Origin: Sulfitobacter sp. M39
GTDB lineage: Bacteria > Pseudomonadota > Alphaproteobacteria > Rhodobacterales > Rhodobacteraceae
Direction of reading: 5' to 3'
DNA: 64,000 bases
Assembly: GCF_021735935.1 (NCBI RefSeq)
Contig: NZ_WMDZ01000001.1
Coordinates: 682,001-746,000 of the forward strand
Shown: positions 15,708-23,837 of the stretch, in pieces
How positions within the stretch are numbered: position 1 is the first letter of the stretch
Layout: each line of letters begins with the position of its first letter
Made by a program: the position numbers and the translations under genes
Notes under the pieces: model-generated
Seen by the model: the letters and a program-made list of their open reading frames with translations, nothing else
The model's database searches: none
Told to the model about the DNA's origin: nothing

Positions 15708-17183
15708 TCAGACCGACATGCAGATATATTTCATCTCAAGGTAATCTTCGATCCCGTGGTGGCTGCCTTCGCGGCCCAGACCGGACTGCTTGACGCCGCC
15801 AAACGGCGCGACCTCGGTCGAGATGATGCCGGTGTTCACACCCACGATGCCATATTCCAGCGCCTCTGCGACCTTGTACACGCGGCTTAGGTCTTTGGCG
15901 TAGAAGTAGGACGCAAGACCAAAGATCGTGTCATTGGCCATCTCGATCACGTCGTCTTCGTTGTCGAACTTGAACAGCGGGGCGAGCGGGCCGAAGGTTT
16001 CCTCTTTCGAGACTTTCATATCCTGCGTCACACCGGTGATGATGGTCGGCGCGAGGAAGTTGCCCTCCATCTTCTCTTCTTTGCTGCCCAGCAGGATTTC
16101 GGCGCCTTTCGACACCGCGTCCTCGACATGTTCCTTCACTTTTTCGGAGGCATCGCCGTTGATCAGCGGCCCCAGTTCCACGCCGTCTTCAAAGCCGTCG
16201 CCGACCTTCATCTTTTCAACGCGGGCTTTCAGCTTTTCAGCGAAGGCGTCATAGACACCGGCCTGCACGTAGATGCGGTTCGCGCAAACACAGGTTTGGC
16301 CGTTGTTGCGGAACTTGCACAGGATCGCGCCTTCGACAGCGGCGTCCAGATCGGCGTCGTCAAAGACGATGAACGGCGCGTTGCCCCCCAGCTCCATCGA
16401 GCATTTCATAACCTGATCGGCAGCCTGTTTCAGCAGGATGCGGCCCACTTCGGTTGATCCGGTAAAGGTCAGTTTGCGCACGGCGGGGTTTTCGCAGAAC
16501 TCCTTGCCCACGGCAGAGGACGACGACGACGGCACGACGTTGAACACGCCTGCGGGGATGCCCGCGCGTTCGGCCAGCACACCCATCACGATCGCCGACA
16601 GCGGTGTTTCCGCAGCGGGGCGCGCCACAAAGGCGCAGCCAGCGGCCAGCGCGGGCGCGGCCTTGCGGGTGATCATCGCATTGGGGAAGTTCCACGGGGT
16701 GATCGACGCGGCCACGCCGATGGGCTGCTTGATCACGGTGATCCGCTTATCGCGCTGGTGGCCGGGGATGGTCTCGCCGTAGACGCGTTTGGCCTCTTCG
16801 CCGAAGAATTCGATAAAGGACGCGCCATAGCCGATCTCGCCCTTGGCTTCGCCCAGAGGCTTGCCCTGTTCAGCGGTGAGGATGGCCCCCAGATCGTCCT
16901 GGTTTTCCATCATCAGGTCGAACCATTTGCGCATGACGCCGGCCCGTTCCTTGCCGGTCCAGCTGGCCCATTCCTTCTGTGCCTTTTCCGCTTGAGCGAT
17001 GGCACCGGCCACCTGCGCACGGCTGAGGTTGGCGACCTTGGCAATCACATCGCCGCGGGCAGGGTTCACCACATCAAAGGTGCCATCGTCGCCATCAACC
17101 CATGCGCCACCGATATAGGCGCGGGTCTCTAGCAGACTTGGATCCTTGAGCATTGATTTCAGGTCAGTCTTTGCGTCAGTCAT
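15708..17183 (-). CDS. gabD: NAD(P)-dependent succinate-semialdehyde dehydrogenase
   Basis: This aldehyde dehydrogenase most resembles GabD, which oxidises succinate semialdehyde to succinate in GABA breakdown. Length is 491 residues from the ATG at 17183, behind CGGAGAG; a longer frame to 17225 is unlikely. Catalytic Cys298 is in NNGQTCVCANR, with Cys300 nearby, and the general base Glu264 in ELGGNAP. TPWNFPNAMITRK (about 163-175) and FTGSTEVGR (about 240-248) are coenzyme-site motifs. The usual Lys of the KPA nucleotide motif is Arg (ARPAAETP near 187-194). Related family members act on glutarate semialdehyde, so substrate is likely, not certain. It is divergent from the hydrolase-creatinase genes. 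Confidence 0.85.
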   Translation of the reverse strand: MTDAKTDLKSMLKDPSLLETRAYIGGAWVDGDDGTFDVVNPARGDVIAKVANLSRAQVAGAIAQAEKAQKEWASWTGKERAGVMRKWFDLMMENQDDLGAILTAEQGKPLGEAKGEIGYGASFIEFFGEEAKRVYGETIPGHQRDKRITVIKQPIGVAASITPWNFPNAMITRKAAPALAAGCAFVARPAAETPLSAIVMGVLAERAGIPAGVFNVVPSSSSSAVGKEFCENPAVRKLTFTGSTEVGRILLKQAADQVMKCSMELGGNAPFIVFDDADLDAAVEGAILCKFRNNGQTCVCANRIYVQAGVYDAFAEKLKARVEKMKVGDGFEDGVELGPLINGDASEKVKEHVEDAVSKGAEILLGSKEEKMEGNFLAPTIITGVTQDMKVSKEETFGPLAPLFKFDNEDDVIEMANDTIFGLASYFYAKDLSRVYKVAEALEYGIVGVNTGIISTEVAPFGGVKQSGLGREGSHHGIEDYLEMKYICMSV

Positions 17184-17276
17184 TTTGATCTCTCCGCTTT
17201 TGTCTGTGGTTACCCAAAGCAACAAACGCTATGATTGTCTAGTTCCGTTCGTATCGGGACGCTGACGGAGGACCAC

Positions 17277-18068
17277 ATGCAGCTAGACGACGCCTATGCC
17301 AACGCCGCTTATATCGATAACGCAGAGGCATATCCGCCCCGCTGGAAAGAAGCCGCAGCGGCATTCCGCAAGAAGCTGGGGTTTCGTGCGCAAAAGAATA
17401 TCTCTTACGGGCCGACCGACCGCGAAGTCTATGACTTGTTCGAACCCGAAGGCGTCTCGCGGGGCACGGTGATCTTTGTCCACGGTGGCTATTGGAAAGC
17501 GTTTGCCCCTGCCGATTGGTCCCATCTGGCGGCGGGCCCCCTGGCGCGCGGCTATGCGGTTGCGATGGTCGGCTATGACCTGTGCCCCGATGTGCGGATC
17601 AGCCAGATCACCGGTCAGGTCGCCCGCGCCATTTCCCAGATCGCGAAACGCACCCAAGGTGCGCTGGCGCTTGTCGGCCATTCCGCAGGGGGGCAGCAGG
17701 TTGCCCGCATGACCGACCCGCTGATCCTGTCCGGCGATGTTCGCGACCGGATCGAGAATATCGTGTCCATCTCGCCCGTGGCAGACCTGATGCCGCTGTT
17801 GCAGACCTCTATGAACGACATTCTTCAGCTGGACGAAGCCGAAGCGACGGCGGAAAGCCCCGTGAACATGACGCCACCCCATGGGGTGAACGTCACGATT
17901 TGGGTCGGGGCTGATGAACGCCCCGCCTTTCTGGAGCAGGCCGAACAATTCTCGCGCGTGTGGGGGGCCAAGCAGTTCGTCGTCGAGGGGCGGCATCATT
18001 TCGATATTATCGACCTGCTGGAAGACCCCGACAGCGATATGGTGAAAGCGCTGCTTGGCATAAAGTGA
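17277..18068 (+). CDS. Alpha/beta hydrolase (kynurenine formamidase-like)
   Basis: A 263-residue cytoplasmic alpha/beta hydrolase. The oxyanion-hole motif HGGYW (69-73) and nucleophile elbow GHSAGG (134-139, Ser136) are those of the esterase/lipase and arylformamidase group; Asp213 and His240 or His241 (EGRHHFD) probably complete the triad. The start at 17277 is set by GGAGG five bases upstream. The HGGxW motif is shared with fungal and animal kynurenine formamidases, but neither a kynurenine pathway nor kynB is nearby. It lies 120 bp before creatinase, so an ester or amide substrate linked to that pathway is possible. Confidence 0.82.
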   Translation: MQLDDAYANAAYIDNAEAYPPRWKEAAAAFRKKLGFRAQKNISYGPTDREVYDLFEPEGVSRGTVIFVHGGYWKAFAPADWSHLAAGPLARGYAVAMVGYDLCPDVRISQITGQVARAISQIAKRTQGALALVGHSAGGQQVARMTDPLILSGDVRDRIENIVSISPVADLMPLLQTSMNDILQLDEAEATAESPVNMTPPHGVNVTIWVGADERPAFLEQAEQFSRVWGAKQFVVEGRHHFDIIDLLEDPDSDMVKALLGIK

Positions 18069-18188
18069 GCCTTGATCGGGCCGCGCAAATCGGCGAGACA
18101 GGGGGCGGGTTGGGACGATGGCGTCGTCCTGCATTTCACGGCCCTTGCGTCCTGCACGCCGGGACCTTTCTGAGAAGGAGGGTCTGAT

Positions 18189-19412
18189 ATGACCAATACA
18201 TCCAAAACCGCCCGCCCCGATATGTACCGTTTCCATAACGGCACGAAGTCTCCGCTGCCGTTTGACACCGCTGAATACGAAGCGCGTCTGGAAGAGCTGC
18301 GCGAACGGATGGATGCGGCCGGTGCGACGGCGGCGGTCTTCACGTCGATGCACAATATCGCCTATTATTCGGGCTTTCTGTATTGCGCCTTTGGCCGCCC
18401 CTATGGGCTGGTGGTGACCGAGACAGAGTGTGTGACCATTTCCGCGGGCATCGACGCCGGTCAGCCGTGGCGCCGCAGCTTTTGCGACAACATCACCTAT
18501 ACCGACTGGCAGCGCGACAATTATTGGCGCGCCGTCGCCTCGGTTACGGGCAAGGGCGCGGTGATCGGCTATGAGGGGGACCACCTGACGCTAATGCAGC
18601 GCGACAAGCTGGAAGATTTCCTTGAGCCGGTGGTGATGATCGACCTGTTCGAGACGACCATGCGCCAGCGGATGCACAAGTCTCCGGCAGAGATTGACCT
18701 GATCCGTCAGGCCGCGCAGGTCGCTGATGTGGGCGGCTACGCGATCCGCGATGCGGTCAAGGTCGGCGCGCGCGAGATCGACATCGCAATGGCAGGCCGC
18801 GACGCGATGGAGCTTGAGATTGCCAAGCGGTTCCCCGACGCCGAATACCGCGACACCTGGGTGTGGTTTCAATCCGGCATCAACACCGATGGTGCGCATA
18901 ATCCGGTCACTGCGCGGCAACTGGAACGCGGCGATATCCTGTCGCTGAACACCTTCCCGATGATCTCGGCCTATTACGTGGCGCTGGAACGCACCATGTT
19001 CGCCGGAGAGGTGGACCCCGCCAGCCTGAAAATCTGGGAGGCCAATGTCGCTGCCCATGAATACGGGATGAGCCTGCTGAAGCCCGGTATCAGCTGCGCC
19101 GATGTGACCCACAAGATCAACGCCTTCCTAGAAGAGCGTGACCTGCTGCAATACCGCACCTTTGGCTATGGCCACTCGTTCGGCGTGTTGTCGCATTTCT
19201 ATGGCCGCGAAGCAGGGCTGGAGCTGCGCGAGGACATCGACACGGTGCTTGAACCCGGCATGGTCATCTCGATGGAGCCGATGCTGACCCTTCCCGAAGG
19301 TCAACCCGGCGCGGGCGGCTACCGCGAACATGATATTCTGGTGATCACAGAAGAAGGTAACGACAATATCACCGGCTATCCTTATGGCCCTGATTTCAAC
19401 GTCGTAGGCTGA
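18189..19412 (+). CDS. Creatinase (creatine amidinohydrolase)
   Basis: Creatinase hydrolyses creatine to sarcosine and urea. The 407-residue protein follows the Pseudomonas putida enzyme closely through its length: FTSMHNIAYYSGFLYCAFGRPYGLVVTE-type N-terminal domain, DAGQPWRR (89-96), TDWQRDNYW, then the pita-bread domain with catalytic His237 in FQSGINTDGAHNPVT, RTFGYGHSFG, REAGLELREDIDTV and the GAGGYREHDIL tail. It has the fold of methionine aminopeptidase but needs no metal. The ATG follows AGAAGGAGGG. No sarcosine oxidase or urease genes are in the window, so the later steps lie elsewhere. Confidence 0.93.
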   Translation: MTNTSKTARPDMYRFHNGTKSPLPFDTAEYEARLEELRERMDAAGATAAVFTSMHNIAYYSGFLYCAFGRPYGLVVTETECVTISAGIDAGQPWRRSFCDNITYTDWQRDNYWRAVASVTGKGAVIGYEGDHLTLMQRDKLEDFLEPVVMIDLFETTMRQRMHKSPAEIDLIRQAAQVADVGGYAIRDAVKVGAREIDIAMAGRDAMELEIAKRFPDAEYRDTWVWFQSGINTDGAHNPVTARQLERGDILSLNTFPMISAYYVALERTMFAGEVDPASLKIWEANVAAHEYGMSLLKPGISCADVTHKINAFLEERDLLQYRTFGYGHSFGVLSHFYGREAGLELREDIDTVLEPGMVISMEPMLTLPEGQPGAGGYREHDILVITEEGNDNITGYPYGPDFNVVG

Positions 19413-19419
19413 TTGAGCT

Positions 19420-19440
19420 GCCCCCCTGATTAAGGGGGGC
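19420..19440 (+). terminator. Possible terminator after creatinase
   Basis: GCCCCCCT and AGGGGGGC form an 8-bp GC stem with a 5-base loop just after the creatinase stop. The following run is AAACGCCCTTTT, so the T-tract is displaced by seven bases and the call is moderate. Confidence 0.5.
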
Positions 19441-19630
19441 AAACGCCCTTTTAGCTGCTGAGGATGCCTGCGAGTACAAACAGGGAATATGGCTTGACCT
19501 GCACGGTCACGTCGATATCTTGACGCATCGCTGTCACAGGGTCGGCGCGGCAGGTGAAATCCTTGCCTATCGCCCGCTTCCCAAGTCTTGTTAAAAGTGC
19601 TTTCCGCACGCTGTTTCGTGAGTGTTACCG

Positions 19631-20716
19631 ATGAAAGCATCTTTGATAGAGCAAGAAGAAATGCGCCTCGCTTTGCTGCGGGGGTATAATATTCTGGATA
19701 CCGCCCCCGAAGAGGGGTTCGACGACATCACCCGCCTCGCGGCAGAGATTTGCGAGGTGCCGATCGCGCTGATCTCTTTGGTGGATGAAGACCGCCAGTG
19801 GTTCAAATCCAAGGTCGGGCTCGAGATTGACGGCAGCGACATCACGGACAGTATGTGCGCCCATGCCATCGCGGGGGATGACTACCTTGAGGTGAACGAC
19901 ACGACCGCCGACCCGCGTACAGTGGATAACAACTTTGTCACGGGCGAGGATTCGATCCGGTTTTATGCCGGTGCCTTGCTGGAGGACGACAAGAATCTGC
20001 CGCTCGGGACGCTGTGCGTGCTGGATAAGAAACCGCATCAGCTCAATGATTTTCAGCGCCGTGCGCTCAAGGTGCTGGCAGGGCAGGCGATGCGGCAGAT
20101 CGAATTGCGCAAGGCCCTGGCCGATGCCGAGGTGCTGCGCAAAGAGGTCGACCACCGCGTGAAAAACTCGCTCCAGTCCCTAGAGGCATTGATCCGCATC
20201 CAGATCCGCAGCGAAAAATCCCCCGAGGCCCGCGCCGCGCTGGACACCATTCAGGGCCGCCTGTCGACCATCAGCAGCCTGCACGAGGCATTGTACCTGA
20301 CTGAAACCGGTGCCGCCGTGGATATCGCAGCCTTCCTGAAGAAGGTCGCCCATTCCACCAGTGAACAATTGCCCGACGGGGTGCAGGTGAACATTGAGGT
20401 CGATCCGGCGCATCTGTCGTCCCGTTCGGCGTCATCCGTGGGGATGATCGTGAACGAGGCGATGACCAACGCTGCGAAATACGCCTATGAGGGCCGCAAA
20501 CGCGGGACACTTGACCTGCGCGGCGAACGCAAGGGCGGCTTCTACCACCTCAGCTGCATTGACGACGGCCCCGGTATTCCCAAAGATCGGACCACGGGCA
20601 CGGGGCTCGGCATGCGCATCCTGCTTGCCGCCGCCCAGCAATTGGGCGGAGAGCTGGAAACCCCAGAGCGTGAAAGCGGCGGCGAGATCAAGATCGTCTG
20701 GCCGCTGACCGACTAA
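19631..20716 (+). CDS. GAF-domain sensor histidine kinase (HisKA_2/HWE type)
   Basis: A soluble 361-residue two-component kinase. The N-terminal GAF domain (about 20-155) contains ISLVDEDRQWFKSKVGL and AGALLEDDKNLPLGTLCVLD, the form found with this kinase class. The phosphoacceptor is His175 in EVDHRVKNSLQ, typical of HisKA_2. The ATPase domain has NEAMTNAAKYA (275-285), DDGPGIP (311-317) and GTGLGMRI. No membrane segment or response regulator gene is adjacent. In alphaproteobacteria such kinases often feed the PhyR general stress response, but that link is inferred. A GTG nine bases upstream could be an alternative start. Confidence 0.9.
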   Translation: MKASLIEQEEMRLALLRGYNILDTAPEEGFDDITRLAAEICEVPIALISLVDEDRQWFKSKVGLEIDGSDITDSMCAHAIAGDDYLEVNDTTADPRTVDNNFVTGEDSIRFYAGALLEDDKNLPLGTLCVLDKKPHQLNDFQRRALKVLAGQAMRQIELRKALADAEVLRKEVDHRVKNSLQSLEALIRIQIRSEKSPEARAALDTIQGRLSTISSLHEALYLTETGAAVDIAAFLKKVAHSTSEQLPDGVQVNIEVDPAHLSSRSASSVGMIVNEAMTNAAKYAYEGRKRGTLDLRGERKGGFYHLSCIDDGPGIPKDRTTGTGLGMRILLAAAQQLGGELETPERESGGEIKIVWPLTD

Positions 20717-20751
20717 GCCCCGATCCGGGGCGCAAGAAGAGGCGCGGGATT

Positions 20752-21018
20752 ATGCTGGGTTTGCTGAGGTTGATCGTCATCGGGTTCGTCGTCCTAACGA
20801 TCATCTATATCGCCTTGTCGCTCTATTCGCGTCGGGTACGGCGCGGCAAGCTCTACCAGAAGTGGGCGGACGGGCCGCGTCTTGTGGATCGCGACATTTT
20901 CGTGCAACGAGGGCTCAAACGATATGACGGGTCGATCCGTCGCAAGCTGATCCTTGGGGTCTATATTGTCCCGGTGGGGCTGGTCATCCTGACTGTCTAC
21001 CTCACGAACTTTAACTAA
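20752..21018 (+). CDS. Small two-helix membrane protein
   Basis: An 88-residue protein with hydrophobic helices at about 3-22 and 66-84 and a basic, charged middle (SRRVRRGKLYQKWADGPRLVDRDIFVQRGLKRYD). No family recognised. It starts 35 bp after the kinase and ends 12 bp before a DUF1523 gene, so the three probably form one transcript. The ribosome site is AAGAGG. Confidence 0.75.
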   Translation: MLGLLRLIVIGFVVLTIIYIALSLYSRRVRRGKLYQKWADGPRLVDRDIFVQRGLKRYDGSIRRKLILGVYIVPVGLVILTVYLTNFN

Positions 21019-21030
21019 GGGGTAACGCCG

Positions 21031-21657
21031 ATGGCGATCATCAAATGGACCTTCTGGGGTGTGATCTGGCTGATCATTGCCGCGTTCTTTCACTATACGC
21101 TGCCTCAGGTCGATATCGTACGGATTACCGACACCTATGAAAAGCGCATCGACTTTGGCGAAAACTCGATCTTCTGGTCGCATGCGGATGTGGGCAACAG
21201 CACCGCCTTGGGCAACCGCGATGTGTTCTTCATCCAGACGCGTCGGGCCAAGGGCGACGTCATGGTCTACCGCAACGAAGACACCGGCTGGGGCTGGCCG
21301 CCGTATTTCAAGTTCGACACGACCAACCTGCAGGCCGAGGCATCTGATCTGAAGTCCGCCGCCGGTACGCCGCAGTATGTCGCGGTCAAGCATTACGGCT
21401 GGCGCAATGAATTCCTGTCGATTTTCCCCAACGCGGTGTCCGTGCGCGTGGTGGACGGGCCGGACGCCAGCAAGGGCATCCCGTTCCTGAATATCATTAT
21501 CCTGACCCTGTTTGCGGCCGTGGTCTATGCGATCTGGGTCCGTTGGCGTCGGTTCAGGCGCGCGCGCATTGATCCGACGTTAGAGCGGTTGGAAGATGAC
21601 ATCGCCGAAAAGCAGGGTCGTTTCGCGCGCTGGCGGGCGGGTCGTAAAAACAAATAA
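21031..21657 (+). CDS. DUF1523 family membrane protein
   Basis: The 208-residue protein has an N-terminal membrane helix (about 5-22), an extracytoplasmic domain including DVFFIQTRRAKGDVMVYRNEDTGWGWPPYFKFDTTNLQA, a second helix near 152-170 and a basic cytoplasmic tail. The pattern matches DUF1523, a family of unknown function common in Rhodobacteraceae. It follows the 88-residue membrane protein by 12 bp, suggesting that the two work together in the membrane. Confidence 0.82.
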   Translation: MAIIKWTFWGVIWLIIAAFFHYTLPQVDIVRITDTYEKRIDFGENSIFWSHADVGNSTALGNRDVFFIQTRRAKGDVMVYRNEDTGWGWPPYFKFDTTNLQAEASDLKSAAGTPQYVAVKHYGWRNEFLSIFPNAVSVRVVDGPDASKGIPFLNIIILTLFAAVVYAIWVRWRRFRRARIDPTLERLEDDIAEKQGRFARWRAGRKNK

Positions 21658-21686
21658 GCGCGGCGCAAGATCACGCCGCGCCTTTT
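21658..21686 (+). terminator. Rho-independent terminator after DUF1523 gene
   Basis: GCGCGGCG (21658-21665) pairs perfectly with CGCCGCGC (21674-21681) across an 8-base loop, followed by CTTTT. Confidence 0.75.
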
Positions 21687-21711
21687 GCGCACTGATTAAT
21701 GTCGTGACGGG

Positions 21712-22092
21712 TTAGCTGGGGCGCGCCACCATGCGCCCCATGGGCCGACCGCCCAGAATATGCACATGCAGGTGCGGGACTTCCTGAACCCCATGCGCGC
21801 CGGCATTGGCGATCATACGAAACCCTTCGCCCGCGTCCAATGTAACCCCTTCGGCTTTGCAGACTTCCGAGATGGCGCGTACATAGCCGACGATTTCGGC
21901 ATCGCTTGCCTCTGCCGCGAAGTGGTCGAAGCTGATGTAGGGGCCCTTGGGGATCACCAGCACATGCGTCGGCGCTTGGGGTTCGATATCGCGAAAGGCA
22001 AGCGCGTGGTCGGATTCATATACCGTGTTGTTCGGGATTTCGCCGCGCAGGATTTTGGCAAAGATGTTCTGGTCGTCGTAGCTGTAAGCCAT
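21712..22092 (-). CDS. HIT family protein (HinT-like)
   Basis: A 126-residue histidine-triad nucleotide-binding protein, probably hydrolysing AMP or GMP phosphoramidates such as aminoacyl adenylates. The catalytic motif HLHVHILGG gives His107, His109 and His111. IFAKILRGEIP near the N terminus and THVLVIPKGPY near 42-52 are typical of the HinT branch. It follows the glycosyltransferase gene by nine bases on the same strand, so it is probably cotranscribed, although the functional link is unclear. Confidence 0.93.
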   Translation of the reverse strand: MAYSYDDQNIFAKILRGEIPNNTVYESDHALAFRDIEPQAPTHVLVIPKGPYISFDHFAAEASDAEIVGYVRAISEVCKAEGVTLDAGEGFRMIANAGAHGVQEVPHLHVHILGGRPMGRMVARPS

Positions 22093-22101
22093 GGGATGTC
22101 C

Positions 22102-23679
22102 TTAATCGGTGAATAGATAATGTGTGTCGGCAATGGGCTGCGCCTGTTCCGGAGAGATGCGCAGGAAAGCGGCCAGCGCCTCGGCATTGTCCTGCGCCGA
22201 GGCTGTTTCGCGCATCCGGGCGTAGTTTTCAAACTGCGCGTCGCGGATGCGGTCGGATTCAAGGGTCAGGTCGTTCCGGATGGTGGGCAGCAGCCGTTCC
22301 AGCGTGTCAGCCGAGGTGCGTTCGCCCGCCAGCCCCACGCGCATGGCGTGGCCGATCAGGTAGTCATCCGAGAACTGGCATTCGATCTCGAGAACCCGTG
22401 TCATCGACCGGTCAGAGGCAAAGTCGTTCAGCAGGTCGATATCGCCGGGATCCATGCAGACGATCAGCCGGTCGGCCTCGTAATAGTCGAACAGCATCCG
22501 CATCAGGGATCGCCGGTGGCGGGTGCGCTTGCCCAGACTGTTCTGGATGCCGCCAAGATCGGGCAGAGGGGTGTCCTGTTCGCTGAACAGATATTCGATC
22601 GCGGGCAGGTTGGTGACCTGACGCATCTGCTCTAGCACGCGTTTGGCGACATGCCACTTTTTGCACACGACAATCAGCAGCTCGCGCTCGCGCCCCAGCG
22701 TGCTCTCCGTCTCCCAGAAACGGGTAGAGAACCGTCGCCCGATCCGGCCCCGACCGGTCAAGAACTTGAACAGGTTGCGCCCTTCGTTGCTGATCTGCAT
22801 TTCGACATCCTTGGCCGAATAGAGCAACCCCAACCGGCGCTTGAGGTCCGTCGCCTCGCTGCTGATCTTGCGTGCGAACAGATAGTCTTGGGCAAGCAGC
22901 AGATCGTAGTGGTCGTTATAGAAGGTCACCGGCATGCCGTAGTCGGTAAACATCAGGAACGTCAGCGTGCGCGCACGAATTTCGTTATCGGGCACGATGT
23001 GGCGCACGATGGTCTGAAAAAACGTCTCGTCCGGGATCCAGGTGGTCCTGAAAAACCGCATCACGTCTTTGCGCTTGCGGGTGAAGGCCATCACCGCCTC
23101 TATGGTCTGGCGGCGCAGACACCACCACTGGCTGCCGATCTGGATTTGCAGGTCCGCAGGAATGTCGCGAGTCAGACCAAGGCGTTTCTGCAACTCGAAC
23201 ATGCCGTAGAATCGCTTTTTCTGGGTGCGCTCGTTGAACCAGTGACGGTAGATCAGCCGCTCTTCCTTCCAGCCGGTCTTGATCCAGTCGCTTTCGAAGT
23301 AGTCAAAACTTTCGATGAAATCGACGTCGTTATCATCAAGGTAGTCGTGGATGTATTCGGCGGATTTGATTGCCATGCAATCGCCCGACAGCATGTAGAA
23401 ATGTGTGGCACGCGGAAAGGCATCAATCGCGCTTTCGACGGCGTTCAGCGTCGCCTGTACCAGCGACCATTCTCCCCAGCCGCAGCGGATGCGTTTGCTT
23501 GCGAAGGTCACATTGGGGTTCTTGCCAAGCGCTTGGGTGATCTGTGCGAAATCGGTCGGGCTGGCCGAGGCGTCAAAGTGGATCGACATGTAATCGCCAG
23601 ACGCCGTCAATCTCTCCGCCTGCTTGATGATTGCAACGGTGTCTTTGTGACACAAAAGGATATAGGCAATTCTGGCCAT
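22102..23679 (-). CDS. GT14-type glycosyltransferase (Core-2/I-branching fold) with extra C-terminal domain
   Basis: A 525-residue cytoplasmic protein. The N-terminal half has the marks of the Core-2/I-branching (beta-1,6-N-acetylglucosaminyltransferase) and xylosyltransferase family: AYILLCHKD (5-13), FYMLSGDCMAIKS (94-106), IGSQWWCLRR (181-190) and WIPDETFFQTIV (214-225). The second half, from about residue 290, is an extra domain that I do not recognise with certainty; its LLIVVCKKWHVAKRV and FDYYEADRLIVCMDPGDID stretches suggest a Rossmann-like fold. It probably builds a branched or GlcNAc/xylose-containing surface glycan. Divergent from a sulfotransferase across 158 bp. Confidence 0.85.
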   Translation of the reverse strand: MARIAYILLCHKDTVAIIKQAERLTASGDYMSIHFDASASPTDFAQITQALGKNPNVTFASKRIRCGWGEWSLVQATLNAVESAIDAFPRATHFYMLSGDCMAIKSAEYIHDYLDDNDVDFIESFDYFESDWIKTGWKEERLIYRHWFNERTQKKRFYGMFELQKRLGLTRDIPADLQIQIGSQWWCLRRQTIEAVMAFTRKRKDVMRFFRTTWIPDETFFQTIVRHIVPDNEIRARTLTFLMFTDYGMPVTFYNDHYDLLLAQDYLFARKISSEATDLKRRLGLLYSAKDVEMQISNEGRNLFKFLTGRGRIGRRFSTRFWETESTLGRERELLIVVCKKWHVAKRVLEQMRQVTNLPAIEYLFSEQDTPLPDLGGIQNSLGKRTRHRRSLMRMLFDYYEADRLIVCMDPGDIDLLNDFASDRSMTRVLEIECQFSDDYLIGHAMRVGLAGERTSADTLERLLPTIRNDLTLESDRIRDAQFENYARMRETASAQDNAEALAAFLRISPEQAQPIADTHYLFTD

Positions 23680-23837
23680 CGCGAAACACGCATCCCCTCT
23701 GCTCTGGACGAGTTTGTTAGATAAAGGCGAACAGCGATTGAATAAACCGCGAATATTTGCTTTTTCTATATTTCAGGCCATTCTGTCGCCATAAATGGCA
23801 GCATAAGTGCGAAAAAGTTTAGGAGGCAGAGCCGATT

